Position numbers and translations under genes: made by a program. From Priestia iocasae (GTDB lineage: Bacteria > Bacillota > Bacilli > Bacillales > Bacillaceae_H), in assembly GCF_016909075.1 (NCBI RefSeq), contig NZ_JAFBFC010000001.1:1-64000 (forward strand): a stretch of DNA of 64,000 bases, given 5' to 3'. The stretch's first letter is position 1. Every line of letters begins with the position of its first letter. The notes under the pieces are model-generated. The model had not been told where the DNA came from. It searched no databases and saw nothing but the letters and a program-made list of their open reading frames with translations. Positions 17,697 through 26,033 of this stretch are shown here, one piece after another.

Positions 17697-18755
17697 TGAG
17701 TGTACTCTTTCTTTAACGAAACTAGAGATAATGCGCCTTAACATCTCCTCATCCATGTTCAGCTCATTTCGATTAGCTTCTTCTAACATCTCTTTTGTAT
17801 GTTGACTTTCAAATATAATGGAACGATTCCAGTATGAGTGGAATACTTTGAGCGGCTCGTTAACGAAATGCTCTTCCTTAGAAAATGTTGCTTCATCAGC
17901 TGTTGCCACCATTTTAAGATTTGGAAACTGTAAAACATCTTTTACAATCTCAAAGATTACTTGATGGTCTAGAGGATGTGGGTTTGTAATATTATAAATT
18001 TTGTTCGGCTGTGCGTAAGTTAACCCAATGGTTAAAACATCAGCTACGTAATCAACAGGTACAAAATTAGATTGTGTTGATGGATTGATTAGTAAGCGAT
18101 ACATGTTACTTGTCCAATTGTCTTTTCTAGATATTTTTCTTTTTAAGAGCTTTAACCCTTTTAATAACCCGTACAATGCAAAGCTTGTATCTGCTTCACC
18201 TGTTATTGAATCACCAATAATGATGGCAGGGCGCATAATGTAAACATTGAAATCTTCTTTGTAAGAGAAAACGAGATGTTCACTTACGCATTTGCTTTCT
18301 TCATAGTAGTTAACAAATGAGCGATCCGTCGAATAAAGTTGTTCGTACCCTTGCTCGCTTTTTCCTAGCGTATAAGCAGTACTTACATAGAAAAACTTTT
18401 TAGCTGCAATCTCTTTAGCGAATTCTAAGACATTTCTTGTTCCGTCCACATTCACGTTAAATGTCACATCTTTATCAGCAGGGTCAAACGATAAAAGTGC
18501 AGCCATATGATAAATGGCATCAATTTGCTCATTTATTCTTTCATAATCAACGTCTGATATGCCTAACTTTTCTTTTGTAATATCTCCATATATGGCGGTT
18601 AAACGAGTTGATTGCTGAGAAGAAAGTGATTGACACAGTGTATGAAACTTATGTTTATTACGAACAAGCACATAGATGTGGTGGTCTTGAGTTAATAAAT
18701 TTTTGATTAATCGTTTACCTAAAAATCCTGTTGCTCCTGTTAAAAAGATATTCAT
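17694..18755 (-). CDS. SDR family oxidoreductase (thioester-reductase/NAD-binding_4-like)
   Basis: 353 aa. Extended short-chain dehydrogenase fold: NAD(P) motif TGATGFLGKRLIKNLL (residues 6-21), IYHMAALLSFDP (about 86-97), NVDGTRNVLEFA (about 107-118), STAYTLG (about 131-137), and active-site YxxxK in YYEESKCVSEHLV (Tyr about 157, Lys 161). The order resembles the terminal thioester-reductase domains that release lipids or peptides as aldehydes, but here the domain stands alone without a carrier protein or adenylation neighbour. Substrate unknown. AAAGGAGC precedes ATG 18755. It sits between acsA and tyrS and looks like an accessory insertion; base use is like its neighbours. Confidence 0.8.
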   Translation of the reverse strand: MNIFLTGATGFLGKRLIKNLLTQDHHIYVLVRNKHKFHTLCQSLSSQQSTRLTAIYGDITKEKLGISDVDYERINEQIDAIYHMAALLSFDPADKDVTFNVNVDGTRNVLEFAKEIAAKKFFYVSTAYTLGKSEQGYEQLYSTDRSFVNYYEESKCVSEHLVFSYKEDFNVYIMRPAIIIGDSITGEADTSFALYGLLKGLKLLKRKISRKDNWTSNMYRLLINPSTQSNFVPVDYVADVLTIGLTYAQPNKIYNITNPHPLDHQVIFEIVKDVLQFPNLKMVATADEATFSKEEHFVNEPLKVFHSYWNRSIIFESQHTKEMLEEANRNELNMDEEMLRRIISSFVKERVHS

Positions 18756-19033
18756 TTGTTCAGCTCCTTTATGTTTTTCTAGAGGAGAAAAAATTGTCTT
18801 GTAAAATAACGATTAAAATTAGTTGCTCGTCATATTTAAGTTCAATTAAATTTAACATTGCTTCTCCAAAAAGAAGCTACTTTACAATCCATGATGTAGA
18901 CTTCCTGAACCTCTATTAAACGCATACTTATACCTCTATGATACCATTATCTCTTTTAACTTGACTATTGAAAGCATTTTCTTTTAAGTTGCAGTAAAGT
19001 GAACGATAGAAGCTACAATTTTAATAATTGCAC
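18756..19033. other. Intergenic region between the SDR gene and the tyrS promoter
   Basis: About 280 AT-rich bases between divergent genes. One short hairpin GCTTCT-CCAAAA-AGAAGC (18861-18878) is visible. It should contain the SDR promoter on the minus strand; no strong match was seen. Confidence 0.4.
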
Positions 19034-19062
19034 TTGAATTTCCTTTTTAAATAGGGCATAAT
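19034..19062 (+). promoter_or_regulatory. SigA promoter of the tyrS T-box transcript
   Basis: TTGAAT (19034-19039), 17 bases, CATAAT (19057-19062); transcription would start near 19069. Confidence 0.6.
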
Positions 19063-19089
19063 GTTGCTGTATAGACTTTTTTACTCAAT

Positions 19090-19346
19090 CAAATAATTAG
19101 GCATAGATAGGAATAAGTAGTGAGAATCTCCCTGTTTTAGAGAGCTGATGGTTGGTGAAAATCAGCACATAGATGATCATGAATTACATCCTTGAGCATC
19201 TTTTGTGAACCTATAAATTAGTAAGTAACAAAAGACGGGTAGACCGTTACATCGTTTTAAGTGGAGGCTTATTTTTTAATTAAGCTTCAAATAGGGTGGT
19301 ACCGCGATATTTTCGTCCCTTCTTCTATAGAAGGGGCGTTTTTTGT
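19090..19346 (+). ncRNA. T-box riboswitch leader of tyrS
   Basis: A complete tRNA-sensing leader. Stem I starts near 19100 with a GATAGGAATAAGTAGTGA kink-turn-like region. A Tyr specifier TAC (19185-19187) lies in GAATTACATC. The T-box AGGGTGGTACCGCG (19293-19306) is followed by the terminator CGTCCCTTCT (19314-19323) / AGAAGGGGCG (19329-19338) and TTTTTTG. TGGT in the bulge can pair with the A73-CCA end expected for tRNA-Tyr. Uncharged tRNA-Tyr should prevent termination. Confidence 0.93.
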
Positions 19347-19390
19347 TTTTATTTATCTTTAATAACAAATTAAAAGGAGAGATTATAAGT

Positions 19391-20647
19391 ATGGATATCC
19401 TAAAGGATTTAACCTTTCGAGGGCTTATTAATCAGCAAACAGATGAAGAAGGTTTAACAGCTCTCTTAGCAAAAGAAAGTACAAGATTATACTGTGGATT
19501 TGATCCGACAGCAGATAGTTTACACATTGGTCACTTACTTCCAATTCTTATTTTAAGTCGATTCCAGCAAGCAGGTCATCAACCGATTGCGCTTGTAGGA
19601 GGCGGAACAGGACTAATTGGAGATCCAAGTGGGAAAAAAGCAGAACGTACATTAAACGAAAAAGAAACAGTTGCGATGTTTAGTGATCGTATTAAAGATC
19701 AACTTTCTCGTTTCTTAGATTTTGAAGAGAAGGAAAATGCGGCGATTATTGCTAACAACTATGAGTGGATTGGCTCATTAGATGTTATTACATTCCTACG
19801 TGATATTGGTAAAAACTTTGGAATTAACTACATGATGGCAAAGGATTCTGTTCAATCGCGAATTGAATCTGGAATTTCCTTTACTGAATTCAGCTACATG
19901 ATTTTACAATCATTTGACTTCTTAAAGTTATACCAAAACTACAACTGTCGTCTACAAATTGGTGGAAGTGATCAGTGGGGGAATATTACGGCTGGATTAG
20001 AATTAATTCGTAAATCTGAAGAGGATGCAAAAGCATTTGGATTAACAGTGCCACTCGTTACAAAAGCTGATGGTACAAAATTTGGTAAAACAGAAGGTGG
20101 CGCAATTTGGTTAGATGCTGAAAAAACAAGCCCATACGAATTCTACCAATTCTGGATTAATACAGATGACCGTGATGTTGTGAAATACTTAAAGTACTTC
20201 ACATTCTTATCTCATGAAGAAATTATAGCATTAGAATCCAAGGCATTAGAAGCGCCAGAAAAACGTGAAGCACAAAAAGCATTAGCTTCAGAAATGACAA
20301 AGCTGGTTCATAGCCAAGAAGCGTTAAATCAAGCAATTCGTATTTCAGAGGCCCTATTTAGTGGAAGTATTGCTGAATTAACGGCAGAAGAAATTAAACA
20401 AGGCTTTAAAGATGTACCATCTTACCGTCATGAAGGTGGAGAAATTGGTTTAATCGATTTATTAGTAAATAGTAAAATTTCGCCTTCTAAACGCCAAGCT
20501 CGCGAAGACATTTCGAACGGAGCGATCTATATCAACGGAGAGCGTGTGCAAGACCTTCAACAAGTTGTAGGAGAAGATGAGCGAATTGAAGGGCAGTTTA
20601 CAGTTATTCGTCGTGGTAAGAAAAAATACACATTAATTCAATACTAA
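19391..20647 (+). CDS. tyrS: Tyrosyl-tRNA synthetase
   Basis: 418 aa class I synthetase. Rossmann catalytic domain with YCGFDPTADSLHIGHLLP (HIGH at about residues 46-49) and KADGTKFGKTEGG (KFGKT, the KMSKS equivalent, about 228-232), plus a C-terminal S4 RNA-binding domain (about 352-418, SKRQAREDISNGAIYING). It charges tRNA-Tyr. ATG 19391 follows AAAAGGAGAG (19371-19380); the frame upstream runs into the T-box terminator and is discarded. Controlled by the T-box leader. Confidence 0.97.
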   Translation: MDILKDLTFRGLINQQTDEEGLTALLAKESTRLYCGFDPTADSLHIGHLLPILILSRFQQAGHQPIALVGGGTGLIGDPSGKKAERTLNEKETVAMFSDRIKDQLSRFLDFEEKENAAIIANNYEWIGSLDVITFLRDIGKNFGINYMMAKDSVQSRIESGISFTEFSYMILQSFDFLKLYQNYNCRLQIGGSDQWGNITAGLELIRKSEEDAKAFGLTVPLVTKADGTKFGKTEGGAIWLDAEKTSPYEFYQFWINTDDRDVVKYLKYFTFLSHEEIIALESKALEAPEKREAQKALASEMTKLVHSQEALNQAIRISEALFSGSIAELTAEEIKQGFKDVPSYRHEGGEIGLIDLLVNSKISPSKRQAREDISNGAIYINGERVQDLQQVVGEDERIEGQFTVIRRGKKKYTLIQY

Positions 20648-20685
20648 TAAGTGATGTTACAAAGAAGTAATCATCCATAGTTATA

Positions 20686-20750
20686 AAAAATACCCTGCTT
20701 CCTAAATCATATCCATAAAAATGGATAAACAGGGAGGAGGGTATTTTACT
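20686..20750 (+). terminator. Terminator after tyrS
   Basis: AAATACCCT (about 20688-20696) pairs with AGGGTATTT (about 20738-20746), with inner pairing CTTCCT/AGGGAG and ATCCAT/ATGGAT; TTTTA follows. Confidence 0.75.
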
Positions 20751-20775
20751 AACCTAATAGTCATGAATAATAAAA

Positions 20776-20806
20776 AAATCTCTCCAAAAGGAGAGATTTT
20801 TTTATT
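20776..20806 (-). terminator. Terminator after rpsD
   Basis: AAATCTCTCC (20776-20785) pairs with GGAGAGATTT (20790-20799) around an AAAA loop; on the minus strand the stem is followed by a T run. It is symmetric enough to work on both strands. Confidence 0.9.
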
Positions 20807-20807
20807 A

Positions 20808-21410
20808 TTAACGAGAGTAGAACTCTACGATTAGTGCTTCGTTGATTTCAGCAGCTAATTCAGAACGCTCAGGTAAACGAGTGAATGTACCTTCTAATTT
20901 CTCAGCATCTACAGTTAAGTAGTCAGGAACGAAGTTTGTAGCTTCAACAGCATCTTTAACTGCGCTTAGGTTGCGAGATTTTTCACGAAGGCTGATCACT
21001 TGACCAGGTTGTACACGGTAAGATGGGATATCAAGACGTTTACCATTCACTAAAACGTGACCATGGTTAACTAATTGACGAGCTTGACGACGAGTGCGAG
21101 CAAGACCCATACGGTATACTAAGTTGTCAAGGCGAGCTTCTAAAAGGATCATGAAGTTCTCACCATGCTTACCAGTCATTTTACCAGCAGCAACGAATAG
21201 GTTACGGAATTGACGCTCATTTACACCGTACATGTGGCGTAATTTTTGCTTCTCTTGTAATTGTAAACCATATTCAGAGATTTTTTTGCGTTGACCTGGG
21301 CCATGTTGACCAGGAGCGTAAGGACGCTTTTCTAATTCTTTTCCAGTACCACTTAAAGAGATACCAAGACGACGAGATAATTTCCAGCTTGGACCTGTAT
21401 AACGAGCCAT
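20808..21410 (-). CDS. rpsD: 30S ribosomal protein S4
   Basis: 200 aa. Primary 16S rRNA-binding protein of the small subunit. N-terminal [19 protein letters not shown], central [17 protein letters not shown] (about residues 91-107) and the S4 RNA-binding domain with [20 protein letters not shown] (about 112-131). Lacks the N-terminal Zn-cysteine cluster, as in other Bacillus RpsD. A strong AAGGAGGAG site lies before ATG 21410. Monocistronic, with its own promoter, leader and terminator; in B. subtilis S4 represses its own leader. Confidence 0.98.
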   Translation of the reverse strand: MARYTGPSWKLSRRLGISLSGTGKELEKRPYAPGQHGPGQRKKISEYGLQLQEKQKLRHMYGVNERQFRNLFVAAGKMTGKHGENFMILLEARLDNLVYRMGLARTRRQARQLVNHGHVLVNGKRLDIPSYRVQPGQVISLREKSRNLSAVKDAVEATNFVPDYLTVDAEKLEGTFTRLPERSELAAEINEALIVEFYSR

Positions 21411-21419
21411 GAATGACTC

Positions 21420-21590
21420 CTCCTTATTGTTTTTATTTTATGCAAAACAAAAACAGACACAATCTTTGGCTACGCTCATTTTGTTTTCATGTACCTTCGC
21501 TCTAGCAGCAGAGAGTTACAAGATACACCTCAATGATGAGGAACAAAATGAAAACATAAAAAAGAATGTATAGGCTGCAATATTTCACAC
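21420..21590 (-). promoter_or_regulatory. rpsD leader RNA, probable S4 autoregulatory target
   Basis: About 170 transcribed bases before rpsD. On the minus strand CATTTTGTT (21551-21543) can pair with AACAAAATG (21485-21477), enclosing a smaller stem-loop region. B. subtilis rpsD is known to be repressed by S4 through its leader; I infer the same here from position and structure, not from an alignment. Confidence 0.6.
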
Positions 21591-21597
21591 AACGAAA

Positions 21598-21626
21598 ATT
21601 ATATGATTTTTATATACTAATGTCAA
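21598..21626 (-). promoter_or_regulatory. Consensus SigA promoter of rpsD
   Basis: On the minus strand TTGACA (21626-21621), 17 bases, TATAAT (21603-21598): a perfect housekeeping promoter, as expected for a ribosomal protein gene. Confidence 0.93.
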
Positions 21627-21719
21627 GAAGAAAAGAAAAAGAATGAAGAAGCACATCAATTATGGGATAATCTCATGTTATCCTATGAAGAGTTTATCAA
21701 GACTTCGTAAACAATTCTC

Positions 21720-21758
21720 TACCTTTTCTAAATAGACGTATATACATTAGAAAAGGTA
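21720..21758. repeat. Perfect 12-bp inverted repeat upstream of dgcP
   Basis: TACCTTTTCTAA (21720-21731) and TTAGAAAAGGTA (21747-21758) around a 15-base loop. No T run on either strand, so an operator is as likely as an RNA hairpin. It lies 35 bases before a TATAAT (21794-21799) ahead of dgcP. Confidence 0.5.
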
Positions 21759-21848
21759 ATATATAAATGATAGGAAAAAATTACTTTATTCATTATAATG
21801 GTAATATTAGCGTTTAATGTATCGGTGTACTTTTAACTGTAGGTGATA

Positions 21849-23723
21849 ATGGTGAATGAATTGAATAAAAGGAACTTAGAATATTTACAAGCTTACTTTT
21901 TCAAAGTGTTATCTTTAGACGAAAATACAAGTTCTCTTCAATATATGATGAATAAAATAGTAAAGTTTCTTGTGAAAGAATACAGTTTGCAAAGCGTGTC
22001 GTTCATCATATGGGATGAATTTACAAACCGTTATACGGTCGAGTCTACAACAAATGAGATAGAAAGAGAATCTGTTTCACACCTCGTTTTTGAAGCGTTC
22101 TCATTTCTTCGGCAACAAAATCAACAGTCTTTTACTGTAGAAGGAAACGACGTATCTATATGCTTGCGTACAGATGAAAAAAAGTACTATTTGCATATCG
22201 TGCAAAGTGAAGAAAGTCAAATAGACGCTGAATTTTGGGAACAATTATCAACGGAATGCGGAAAAATGCTTGAGCTATTATTAACGTATAAACGTGCTGT
22301 CAGTCAAGAGATGAAGTATGAACAGCTTTATCAAATTACAACAAAATTCCATTTATCTTTAGAAATGGAAGATATTCTCGAAGAAACGGTCTATACGTTA
22401 CAGAAAGTTTATCCAGATTTCACCTACCTGTTGCTGTTGTCGTATGATAATAAAAATGATCGGAAATTACCAATTGAATACTTACAATATGATAATAAAA
22501 ATATTAGTGAAAAAGCAATGGAAGCTTATGTGTGTGGAGAAGTAGAAGTAGAATATGACTTAGTAAATCAATCTGCTATTTTATATGCACCTTTAAAAGG
22601 AAAGCAAGGGAACTATGGTGTATTGCAAGTGGTAACAGAAGATAAAGAGCTATTCTCAAAAGATATTGTTAAATTTATTACGGTTCTGGCACATACAGCT
22701 GGAAGTGCATTAGAAAAGGCACAGCTTTATGCTCAATCACGAAGACTTATTGATGATTTAAGACTAATTAATGAAACATCACATCAGCTGAACTCTAATT
22801 TACGGTTAACGGATACAATTTGTTATATGTCACATCAAATAAGAGAATCATTTCATGCACAAGAAGTTGGATTTGTTTTGTTTTCGGAACATAGCGATAA
22901 ATATCAGCTGTTAAAGGGAAGTACCTTATTTTTCTCAGAATCATCCGCCCATTTTTATATTGAGTATGTATACAACCGATTGCAAGAAGAAAAAGAAGCT
23001 ATTTTTGTAAATGAATCACCTTTTTCTTTTTCAAATGAAGAAATGTACTATCATTCCATTATTGCTGTACCAATGGTTCAAAATGGAGTTGTTAAAGGAG
23101 CAGCGATTGTACTACATAGCGACCCGTACTCTTTTACATTTGATACATTCAAACTTCTTCAATCTTTAATTCATCATTCAACGCTAGCATTTACAAATTC
23201 GATGTTAAGAGAAGAGCTTGAAAAGCTTGTTGTAACAGATCATCTGACAGGCTTATATGCTCGCAATTATTTAGATGATAAAGTAGAAAAGTCGATGATT
23301 CAAGACCCATGTGGTACTTTTCTTTTAATTGATATTGATGATTTTAAGAAAGTAAATGATACATATGGCCACCAAATAGGCGATCAAATTATTATTCAAA
23401 TTGCTAACATTATTATCCAAAATATACGGGTGAAAGATGTTGGAGCAAGATGGGGTGGAGAAGAATTAGCTGTCTATCTTCCATCTGTTCCAATTGAATT
23501 AGGGGTAACAATTGCTGAAAGATTAGTCAAGAAGGTAGAAGCAGAAACGAAGCCAAGTGCAACCATCTCATGTGGTGTTTCCTGCTGGTCAAGGGATAAA
23601 GTGGATACGCTTGAAGAGCTGGTTCTGCGTGCAGATCAAGCATTATACTGTGCAAAAGACTTAGGGAAGAATAGAGTAGTTGTGGAACGAGAAAAAGAAA
23701 ACACCTCTTATTCAGAAAAGTGA
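21849..23723 (+). CDS. dgcP: GAF-GGDEF diguanylate cyclase DgcP (YtrP)
   Basis: 624 aa. N-terminal sensory part with GAF-like domains (roughly residues 1-150 and 155-290, and a third GAF-like region at about 310-455), then a C-terminal GGDEF domain (about 460-615): DHLTGLYARNYLDD, LIDIDDFKKVNDTYGHQIGD, and the active-site loop ARWGGEELAVYLP. An inhibitory I-site RVKD lies exactly five residues before GGEEL, so product feedback is expected. It makes cyclic di-GMP from two GTP. No membrane helix. Start near 21849 (ATG; GTG 21843 and GTG 21852 are alternatives) behind AGGTGA. Synteny with rpsD, ytsP and refZ matches B. subtilis ytrP. Confidence 0.92.
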   Translation: MVNELNKRNLEYLQAYFFKVLSLDENTSSLQYMMNKIVKFLVKEYSLQSVSFIIWDEFTNRYTVESTTNEIERESVSHLVFEAFSFLRQQNQQSFTVEGNDVSICLRTDEKKYYLHIVQSEESQIDAEFWEQLSTECGKMLELLLTYKRAVSQEMKYEQLYQITTKFHLSLEMEDILEETVYTLQKVYPDFTYLLLLSYDNKNDRKLPIEYLQYDNKNISEKAMEAYVCGEVEVEYDLVNQSAILYAPLKGKQGNYGVLQVVTEDKELFSKDIVKFITVLAHTAGSALEKAQLYAQSRRLIDDLRLINETSHQLNSNLRLTDTICYMSHQIRESFHAQEVGFVLFSEHSDKYQLLKGSTLFFSESSAHFYIEYVYNRLQEEKEAIFVNESPFSFSNEEMYYHSIIAVPMVQNGVVKGAAIVLHSDPYSFTFDTFKLLQSLIHHSTLAFTNSMLREELEKLVVTDHLTGLYARNYLDDKVEKSMIQDPCGTFLLIDIDDFKKVNDTYGHQIGDQIIIQIANIIIQNIRVKDVGARWGGEELAVYLPSVPIELGVTIAERLVKKVEAETKPSATISCGVSCWSRDKVDTLEELVLRADQALYCAKDLGKNRVVVEREKENTSYSEK

Positions 23724-23800
23724 AAATGATTTTTGTGTAAGATGTATCGTTACAACCTAAAATAAACGAGGCTGAGGCAAAACCTAGTGAATGAAAATGA

Positions 23801-23842
23801 AAGAAGCGGATGGGAACAAATTTGTTCCCATCCGCTTCTTTC
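23801..23842. terminator. Perfect 40-bp palindrome, convergent terminator
   Basis: AAGAAGCGGATGGGAACAAA (23801-23820) is followed immediately by its exact reverse complement (23821-23840). The GC-rich stem ending in CTTCTTTC on the plus side and CTTCTTTCATT on the minus side can terminate both dgcP and ytsP. Confidence 0.85.
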
Positions 23843-23851
23843 TGGTTTAGG

Positions 23852-24334
23852 TTAGTTAATGTGATTGACTAGCTCAGCTACAAATTTTTCGAGATATTGT
23901 TGATCAATTTCATCGAAGCGATTTTTACTAGGACTATCAATGTCTAATACTCCTAGTAATTTTCCATTCTTTAAAATAGGGATAACAATTTCAGATTGTG
24001 ATGCTGCATCACAAGCAATATGACCTGGGAATTGGTGAACATCTGCCACTAGTTCGGTTTGCTGATTCTTTGCAGCAGTACCACATACTCCTCTTCCGTA
24101 AGGGATACGCACACAAGCTGGTAAACCTTGGAATGGTCCGAGAACAAGTTCACCTTCTTCTGCTAAGTAAAAGCCAACCCAATTGACTTCCGTTAAGAAT
24201 TGATTAAGTAACGCAGAAGCGTTTGACAAGTTCGCAATTGAATTTGTTTCTCCATCTAATAATGCACGTAATTGTTTAATTAACAATTCATAATCTTTTT
24301 CTCGTGAACCACTGTAATTTTCTACTTGAAACAT
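23852..24334 (-). CDS. ytsP: Free methionine-(R)-sulfoxide reductase (GAF family)
   Basis: 160 aa single GAF domain. Three cysteines in ACVRIPYGRGVCG and GHIACDAAS have spacings of 10 and 24 residues, the same as Cys84/94/118 of the E. coli fRMsr as I recall. This supports reduction of free Met-R-sulfoxide rather than a pure ligand-sensing role. Other features: WVGFYL, LVLGPFQG, IVIPILKNGKLLGVLDIDS. ATG 24334 is preceded by GGGGGAA. Upstream and divergent from refZ. Confidence 0.9.
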   Translation of the reverse strand: MFQVENYSGSREKDYELLIKQLRALLDGETNSIANLSNASALLNQFLTEVNWVGFYLAEEGELVLGPFQGLPACVRIPYGRGVCGTAAKNQQTELVADVHQFPGHIACDAASQSEIVIPILKNGKLLGVLDIDSPSKNRFDEIDQQYLEKFVAELVNHIN

Positions 24335-24452
24335 GAAGAATTCCCCCGTTTTCGTAATCAGTATTTAGATACATCGCTTTTATACATGTCGAATTCCCTA
24401 ATAAATACGTGTAACATCGTCATTTTTACCACAACTTTGTCGATAAGAAGAT

Positions 24453-24481
24453 AAAGGAATGTGTCTAAATCTAACGAACCT
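24453..24481 (+). promoter_or_regulatory. Candidate SigH promoter of refZ
   Basis: AAAGGAATG (24453-24461), 11 bases, AACGAACCT (24473-24481), a partial match to RnAGGAwww-N11/12-RnnGAATww. B. subtilis refZ is expressed at sporulation onset under SigH/Spo0A. The -10 has two mismatches. Confidence 0.4.
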
Positions 24482-24593
24482 TTAATAGTAAGACTATTTA
24501 TTTTTACTACACTTTAAGAGTTCTCTAATAATGTAACTATTCTGTCACATCGTAAATGATTTTTCAATTAATAAGTTGTGGGGTGTGATTATA

Positions 24594-25244
24594 ATGGCTG
24601 TTAAGACAAAAACAAAAGAAAAAGTTATTGATGCTGCGGTATCTCTCTTTAATACAAAAGGATTTGATGGGACTTCTGTTCGTGAAATTGCTAAGAAAGC
24701 AAAAGTAAATGTCGCTAACATCTCATACTATTTTGATGGTAAAGAAGGTCTTTTAGAAAGCTTAGTTACTATGTTTTTTGAAGGATACATTAAAGAGATT
24801 GAAAAAGCATTTCAGTTTCTTGATACACATTCCCCAAAAGAATGTTTAATGTTATTAGTTAGGAACGTTCTAATGTATCAACATGAACATCGACATATTG
24901 CTCGGTTTGTTTATCGAGAAATCTCCCTTGATACTATACTGATAAGAGAAGTTATGACGACATATTTAACAAAAGAGAAATTTTATATTAAGACGATACT
25001 AGAAAGAGGGATGAAAGAGAGGCAATTTCGAAAAGTGCAGCCTCCTTTTATAATCGTACAATTAAAAGGGATGCTAATGATGCCATATCTTCACCCTCAA
25101 TACATGACTGAAGTGCTTCATTTATTTGCTCATGAGCCTTACTTTGTCGATCACTATCGAAAAGAAGTAGAAAGTTGGATTTCCTATACAATTTGCGGAG
25201 AAAATGACTCAAGTAACAAAGTTATTCTTCAATTAAAATCATAA
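24594..25244 (+). CDS. refZ: TetR-family protein RefZ (YttP)
   Basis: 216 aa. N-terminal TetR helix-turn-helix (residues 5-50, GFDGTSVREIAKKAKVNVANISYYF) and a helical C-terminal ligand/dimer domain. In B. subtilis RefZ binds motifs near the origin, affects FtsZ and helps place the chromosome at the start of sporulation. Assigned by synteny (dgcP-ytsP-refZ-hisJ-ezrA) and domain; a plain TetR repressor cannot be excluded. ATG 24594 follows GGGGTGTGAT. The 3' end overlaps the convergent hisJ by six bases. Confidence 0.85.
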   Translation: MAVKTKTKEKVIDAAVSLFNTKGFDGTSVREIAKKAKVNVANISYYFDGKEGLLESLVTMFFEGYIKEIEKAFQFLDTHSPKECLMLLVRNVLMYQHEHRHIARFVYREISLDTILIREVMTTYLTKEKFYIKTILERGMKERQFRKVQPPFIIVQLKGMLMMPYLHPQYMTEVLHLFAHEPYFVDHYRKEVESWISYTICGENDSSNKVILQLKS

Positions 25245-26033
25245 CGGAAAAAGAGATGTGTAACCTTGACCTAAATCCTTTGAACAGTGGGCATCTGACC
25301 CATATACAAGAGGGATTTTTTTCTTTTGTGCTTCTTTTACAATCCAACTAGGCGGATACGCTTCTTGGCAAAAAGGCTTGTATAAGCCCGCTGCATTGTA
25401 ATCTAACTGTAATTGTCGACGTTTTATTTCGTCTAAAATAGTTGTAATGGTTCCTTTAAAGTTTTTCTTACAAGGAAAACGTTTTTGAAACTTATGAACG
25501 AGTGTAACATGTCCAATTCGATTTGGTTTGTGCTTCCCTAACTCTGCTTGAATAGATTTCAAAACCGTTTGATAATATGCTTCATATACATGTTCTACGC
25601 CTGAAAATAAGTGGATAATACGTGCAAACTCATCATCGCTGTAATCAAGACAATAATATTGATCTCCTTGCGTTAAGAAATGCACAGATAAGATACTGTC
25701 ATCTAAATAAGGTCCGTATTCTTCTAACAATATGGTTGTTTGCTTTTCAAAGTTGATAATGTAATCCACTTCTAGGCCAATATGAATCTTTATGTCGTTT
25801 GCATAGCTCTTCTTTAAGTGTTCTAGTTGAGAAATATATTGTTCCATATGACTTCTTGACATAGCGCTATCTTTTAAGGGTGTTGGGTCAATGAAGCCTT
25901 CTGGCAATGGTGCGTGCTCGGTAAAAGAAATTTCATTAAATCCAAGTGATAGAGCTTGGTTGATATACTGTTCAAATGTATCTGCAGATCCATGTGGACA
26001 AAAGGGAGTATGGAGATGTTTATCAGCTTTCAT
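25239..26033 (-). CDS. hisJ: Histidinol-phosphatase, PHP family
   Basis: 264 aa. PHP-fold phosphatase for the L-histidinol-phosphate step of histidine synthesis. N-terminal DKHLHTPFCPHG (HxH motif, residues 4-15), ISFTEHAPLPEG (about 35-46), HIGLEVDYI (about 84-92), a mid His in ILSVHFL (about 114-120), GHVTLVHKF (about 184-192), and C-terminal VYGSDAHCSKDLG (about 238-250) give the metal ligands. AGGAGGAAC before ATG 26033. No his operon nearby, as in B. subtilis, where hisJ is also separate. Confidence 0.93.
   Translation of the reverse strand: MKADKHLHTPFCPHGSADTFEQYINQALSLGFNEISFTEHAPLPEGFIDPTPLKDSAMSRSHMEQYISQLEHLKKSYANDIKIHIGLEVDYIINFEKQTTILLEEYGPYLDDSILSVHFLTQGDQYYCLDYSDDEFARIIHLFSGVEHVYEAYYQTVLKSIQAELGKHKPNRIGHVTLVHKFQKRFPCKKNFKGTITTILDEIKRRQLQLDYNAAGLYKPFCQEAYPPSWIVKEAQKKKIPLVYGSDAHCSKDLGQGYTSLFPL

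Noticed and set aside
18731-18919. Open frame of 62 codons on the plus strand before tyrS
   Set aside because: No ribosome site, low-complexity Lys/Ser content and lies over the SDR start region; a chance frame.
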